The translations under genes and the position numbers were made by a program. The notes beneath the pieces were generated by a model. It did not search any database and had not been told where the DNA came from. It saw only the letters and a program-made list of their open reading frames with translations. Shown one piece after another: positions 23,395 through 25,830 of a stretch of 25,830 bases of DNA (position 1 is its first letter; each line of letters begins with the position of its first letter). Origin of the DNA: Eubacteriales bacterium (GTDB lineage Bacteria; Bacillota_A; Clostridia; Lachnospirales; Lachnospiraceae); the NCBI GenBank assembly GCA_030533315.1, contig JAUNJL010000033.1, positions 1 to 25,830 of the forward strand, written 5' to 3'.

Positions 23395-24252
23395 CTACAA
23401 TAGCTTCTCAATATAGTCGATCAGGTAAAACTCTTCTTTTTTGTTTCCCACAAAAAGGGTACCGCAGCTGCGCCCCTCTATCACCCGGTGGATGTTGTGG
23501 AAATCACCTCCGTTGGCAATGACCATGTCCGTCCCCGCCGAGGTGGCGATCCTGGCGGCGGTAAGCTTCGTGGCCATGCCTCCCGTACCCACATTGCTCC
23601 CCGAGGAAGCCTTTCCCATATCCAGAAGGCGGTCGTCCAAGGCCTCCACCGTGTCGATGAACCGGGCGTCCGGATTCCTGTTGGGATCGTCGGTAAACAG
23701 GCCGTCGATATCCGACATCAGGATCAGAAGATCCGCCCCGATCAGCGCCGCCACCACCGCAGACAGGGTATCGTTGTCCCCGAACTTCTCCAGGGTCTGC
23801 AGCTCATAAGTGGAAATGGAGTCGTTTTCATTGACAATGGGGATCACCCCCAAAGAAAGGAGCTCATTGAAGGTGTTCTCCGCATTTTTCCGGTTGGCAT
23901 TGTTGACCATGGTATTCTTCGTCATGAGGATCTGCCCGGCCACCTGGTTATACTCGGAAAAAAGCTTTTGGTAGATCAGCATGAGCCTGGCCTGGCCCAC
24001 GGAGGCACAGGCCTGCTTCTTTTTCAGATCCACAGGCTTTCCCCTCATCCCCAGGGCGGCGGCTCCCACCGCGATGGCGCCGGAGGAAACCAGCACCACG
24101 TCCTTCCCCTGATTGCGAAGGTCTCCCAGTTCCCTCACCAGAACCTCCATCTTCCGAAGATCCAGACGCCCCGTCTCCCAATGGGTCAGGGAGGAGCTTC
24201 CGATCTTGATGACGATCCTTTTTTTATCTCTTAGTCTCTCTCTGTAATCCAT
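23395..24252 (-). CDS. proB: Glutamate 5-kinase ProB, short form without PUA domain
   Basis: ProB phosphorylates glutamate, the first committed and feedback-inhibited step of proline synthesis. The 285 residues contain the amino-acid-kinase motifs: VIKIGSSSLT near the start, VVLVSSGAIAVG, VNENDSIS with FGDNDTLSA at the glutamate site, and SGSNVGTGGMATKLTAA in the ATP region. The C-terminal PUA domain of the E. coli form (about 367 residues) is absent, as in many Clostridia. It is the first gene of the unit, with a promoter at 24342-24314 and a hairpin in its leader. 112 nt separate it from the DUF896 gene. Confidence 0.95.
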   Translation of the reverse strand: MDYRERLRDKKRIVIKIGSSSLTHWETGRLDLRKMEVLVRELGDLRNQGKDVVLVSSGAIAVGAAALGMRGKPVDLKKKQACASVGQARLMLIYQKLFSEYNQVAGQILMTKNTMVNNANRKNAENTFNELLSLGVIPIVNENDSISTYELQTLEKFGDNDTLSAVVAALIGADLLILMSDIDGLFTDDPNRNPDARFIDTVEALDDRLLDMGKASSGSNVGTGGMATKLTAARIATSAGTDMVIANGGDFHNIHRVIEGRSCGTLFVGNKKEEFYLIDYIEKLL

Positions 24253-24272
24253 TTTCTTTTCTCTCTCCTGGA

Positions 24273-24298
24273 CAGACGGCCCGTCTCCTGGCCGTCTG
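24273..24298 (-). promoter_or_regulatory. Hairpin in the proB leader
   Basis: CAGACGGCC (24273-24281) pairs perfectly with GGCCGTCTG (24290-24298). It lies between the predicted proB promoter and the ribosome site. No T run follows on the - strand, so it looks like a leader structure rather than a terminator. Confidence 0.5.
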
Positions 24299-24313
24299 TT
24301 ACTTCACCGTACT

Positions 24314-24342
24314 ATCTTACAACATTTTTTTTCTTTCGTCCA
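24314..24342 (-). promoter_or_regulatory. Putative promoter of the proline operon
   Basis: On the - strand, TGGACG (24342-24337) and TAAGAT (24319-24314) are separated by 17 nt of A-rich sequence. It is a moderate match. Confidence 0.5.
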
Positions 24343-24416
24343 TGTTTTTTGCCAGGAGTGATCAAAAGTTCACAGAATAGGCATGTCTATCCAGCCCCCT
24401 AATCCCAGGCCCTTCC

Positions 24417-24749
24417 TCAGCTGGAATAATTTTCCAAAAAGCCGTACACCTCCCCAAGGGTTCTCACATACCTCCCCTGGCGAAGCTCCCCCTGCAGCTC
24501 CTGGGGAAGGGCCGCGAAGGGGATCCAGGTCTTTTCAAACAGGGTGGCACGATCTCCCTCATAGACGGCGATCCTTCCCCCTTCCTCCCTGATCCAAAAG
24601 CCCTCCTCTTCCCCCTCCTGCGCCTTCACCACCTTGGGTGCTCCCCGCAGGGCGCCTCCCCGGGTTCCCCAGAGACAGGCCCCGCAGTAGACGGCACACA
24701 GAAGGCCAAAGAGAAGAATAACGCTGATACCATAGAAAAATCTGCGCAT
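24417..24749 (-). CDS. Small membrane-anchored protein resembling BofC C-terminal domain
   Basis: This 110-residue protein has one N-terminal hydrophobic segment (about 5-22), then a short linker. Its C-terminal domain reads FWIREEGGRIAVYEGD, then LPQELQGELRQGRYV and YGFLENYSS. The layout of a GRIAVYEGD strand followed by LP-x-L and a final LENY resembles the small BofC-C-like proteins common in Lachnospiraceae. In Bacillus, BofC controls a forespore signalling protease. The link to sporulation here is an inference from family resemblance, and I am only moderately sure of the family. ATG 24749 has GGAG 8 nt upstream; ATG 24755 is too close to it. The start lies in a long inverted repeat. Confidence 0.6.
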   Translation of the reverse strand: MRRFFYGISVILLFGLLCAVYCGACLWGTRGGALRGAPKVVKAQEGEEEGFWIREEGGRIAVYEGDRATLFEKTWIPFAALPQELQGELRQGRYVRTLGEVYGFLENYSS

Positions 24750-24786
24750 AGGCATCGCTCCTTTTTCCAGATAGTATCAGCGTTAT
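24718..24786 (-). promoter_or_regulatory. Inverted repeat enclosing ribosome site and start of the BofC-like gene
   Basis: On the - strand, ATAACGCTGATAC (24786-24774) is the exact complement of GTATCAGCGTTAT (24730-24718). The pairing can extend inward by three positions, one of them a wobble, and outward by one wobble. The 43-nt interior holds the ribosome site and both candidate start codons. The distal arm encodes part of the hydrophobic N-terminal segment. Confidence 0.6.
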
Positions 24787-24817
24787 CCCCGGAATTATGC
24801 GAAAAGCCCGTCTCCCT

Positions 24818-25822
24818 TTACTGGTATGTAATGGAATCCACTTTGTCGTTCTGCACGATGGCAACCCAGGTTTTTCCGGTATTCAGCTTTAATTCCTGAT
24901 TGTTTTCATCGAAATAATGTGTCACGCCCCAGGGGGAGTCCTTTTCCCAGCGGATGTCGATGGCCTTGCCCCTGGTGATGTATTTGCCCTGGCCGCCGGA
25001 CATCACGTCCACGTTCAGGTAGCCGTTGGCGTCATAGGGAGCGTAGGAGGAATACTGGAGGAGGATGTTGTCCACCGCAAGCTGCTCTCCCGTAAGCTCA
25101 TCAATATGCGCCTCTCCGAACTGAAAACGGTTGTATTTCTTCGTCTCCTGGCTGTACTCGAACCAGGGATGGTTGTTGGCATAATTGTCCAGCTTCACCA
25201 CGTTTGCCTGGATGCCGCCGTCCAGCGTGGTCTCCGTCCCTTCCTCCGCAAAGAGATAATGCCCCGTGTACTCCTCCTTGTATTCCTGGCGGTAGCCCTG
25301 GGTCTGGATGCCGTTCTGGAGCAGGTCAAAATTGGTGTAAGCGTTGTGGGGGGCCGTGCGGTCCGTGGTGCGGTAGTACGCGGCGCCTCCCAAGGTCAGG
25401 CCGTTCAGATTGTCAATGAGGTGCTGCTCGAAGTAAGGAAGAGCGTAGGCTGCCTGTCCATAATGAGCGTAAATGGCGTCAAACTCGTTGGCGTAGAAGA
25501 TGTAATAATCCCGGCAGCTCCTGACAGAGCCAATGCGCTCCAGGCCCTCGTAATCCTCGATGACCGCCATCAGCCTGGTGATGCCTCCCTCCACGGGGGC
25601 CTCGTAGATCACTCCTGCGCTGCCCGTTCCGCTTTGAGGGGCTCCGTTGATGTCATTTCCCAGCATCACGGCGATGGGACGCCTCCTGCCCACGGAGGAG
25701 GGTACCTCCTGGCCGGTGAGATAGCTTGTCACCGTCTCCTCAGCCGCCATGACCGCGCTGCTTCCCAAAAGGGCACAGGACAAAAGCAGTCCCGTCACCA
25801 TCTGCAAGATCCTTTTCTTCAT
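24818..25822 (-). CDS. DUF3048 (YerB-like) secreted protein
   Basis: This 334-residue protein has a signal peptide (basic start, hydrophobic about 9-26, then VMAAEE). The mature part begins with a RRPIAVMLGNDINGAPQSG segment and continues with AGVIYEAPVEGGITRLMAV, GSVRSCRDYYI and a C-terminal KGKAIDIRWEKDSPWGVT. This is the two-domain DUF3048 layout of Bacillus YerB; its molecular function is not established. No lipobox cysteine follows the signal, so it is probably secreted or held by the uncleaved signal. AGGAA lies just before ATG 25822, close to the window edge, so the upstream control region is not visible. It is 68 bp from the BofC-like gene and may be co-transcribed with it. Confidence 0.9.
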   Translation of the reverse strand: MKKRILQMVTGLLLSCALLGSSAVMAAEETVTSYLTGQEVPSSVGRRRPIAVMLGNDINGAPQSGTGSAGVIYEAPVEGGITRLMAVIEDYEGLERIGSVRSCRDYYIFYANEFDAIYAHYGQAAYALPYFEQHLIDNLNGLTLGGAAYYRTTDRTAPHNAYTNFDLLQNGIQTQGYRQEYKEEYTGHYLFAEEGTETTLDGGIQANVVKLDNYANNHPWFEYSQETKKYNRFQFGEAHIDELTGEQLAVDNILLQYSSYAPYDANGYLNVDVMSGGQGKYITRGKAIDIRWEKDSPWGVTHYFDENNQELKLNTGKTWVAIVQNDKVDSITYQ

Positions 25823-25830
25823 AGTTTCCT

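Noticed and set aside
1..25830. tRNA, rRNA and CRISPR arrays
   Set aside because: No cloverleaf-like segment, ribosomal RNA stretch or repeat-spacer array was seen on either strand by reading.

Overview
The window looks like the chromosome of an anaerobic, sporulating-lineage Firmicute of the Clostridia, most likely a Lachnospiraceae gut relative. The reasons are moderately GC-rich coding sequence with AGGAGG-type ribosome sites, [FeFe]-hydrogenase maturases, a sortase-type surface protein with a QTGD signal, a DUF3048 (YerB-like) lipoprotein-like gene, a small protein resembling the BofC C-terminal domain, and family-level resemblance of MiaB, the UMF1 transporter and the RND/heptad-repeat pair. 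Assignments rest on motif recognition only; no database was consulted.

Region 1 (1 to about 1850, + strand) is the wreck of a mobile element. A primase/polymerase N-terminus with its own ribosome site is joined out of frame, near 838-842, to the C-terminal two thirds of a large serine recombinase, which ends in a terminator. Imperfect repeats lie upstream of the primase.

Region 2 (1892-8053) is a self-contained export unit. A TetR-type regulator is divergent from an MMPL/RND transporter gene that overlaps, by ATGA, a very large secreted protein made of glycine/leucine heptad repeats. The 200-bp control region holds three TGAC-N5-GTCA operators; two of them cover the -35 boxes of the two divergent promoters.

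Region 3 (8084-12989) has housekeeping and metabolic genes: miaB (tRNA methylthiolation, - strand), a rubredoxin-like plus FMN glutamate-synthase-type protein and a UMF1/MFS transporter (+ strand, separated by a terminator), and a small DUF2325 gene (- strand).

Region 4 (13110-17203, - strand) is the hydE-hydG-hydF maturation operon for [FeFe] hydrogenase. It has a good promoter, a leader of about 170 nt that can fold into several stems including a possible pseudoknot, and a strong terminator. No hydrogenase structural gene is in the window.

Region 5 (17303-21140, - strand) has an M14 carboxypeptidase-like protein that has lost its zinc ligands, and an 861-residue cell-wall-anchored surface protein.

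Region 6 (21249-25822, - strand) is a proline operon, proB / DUF896 / 5-formyl-THF cyclo-ligase / proA, partly overlapping. It is preceded by a BofC-like small protein, whose start codon sits inside a perfect 13-bp inverted repeat, and by a DUF3048 secreted protein at the window edge.

Most of the window is ordinary chromosome. The items that deserve a second look are the structured hydEGF leader, the degenerate M14 protein, the RND/heptad-repeat system with its three-operator switch, the inverted repeat around the BofC-like start, and the element deletion junction.
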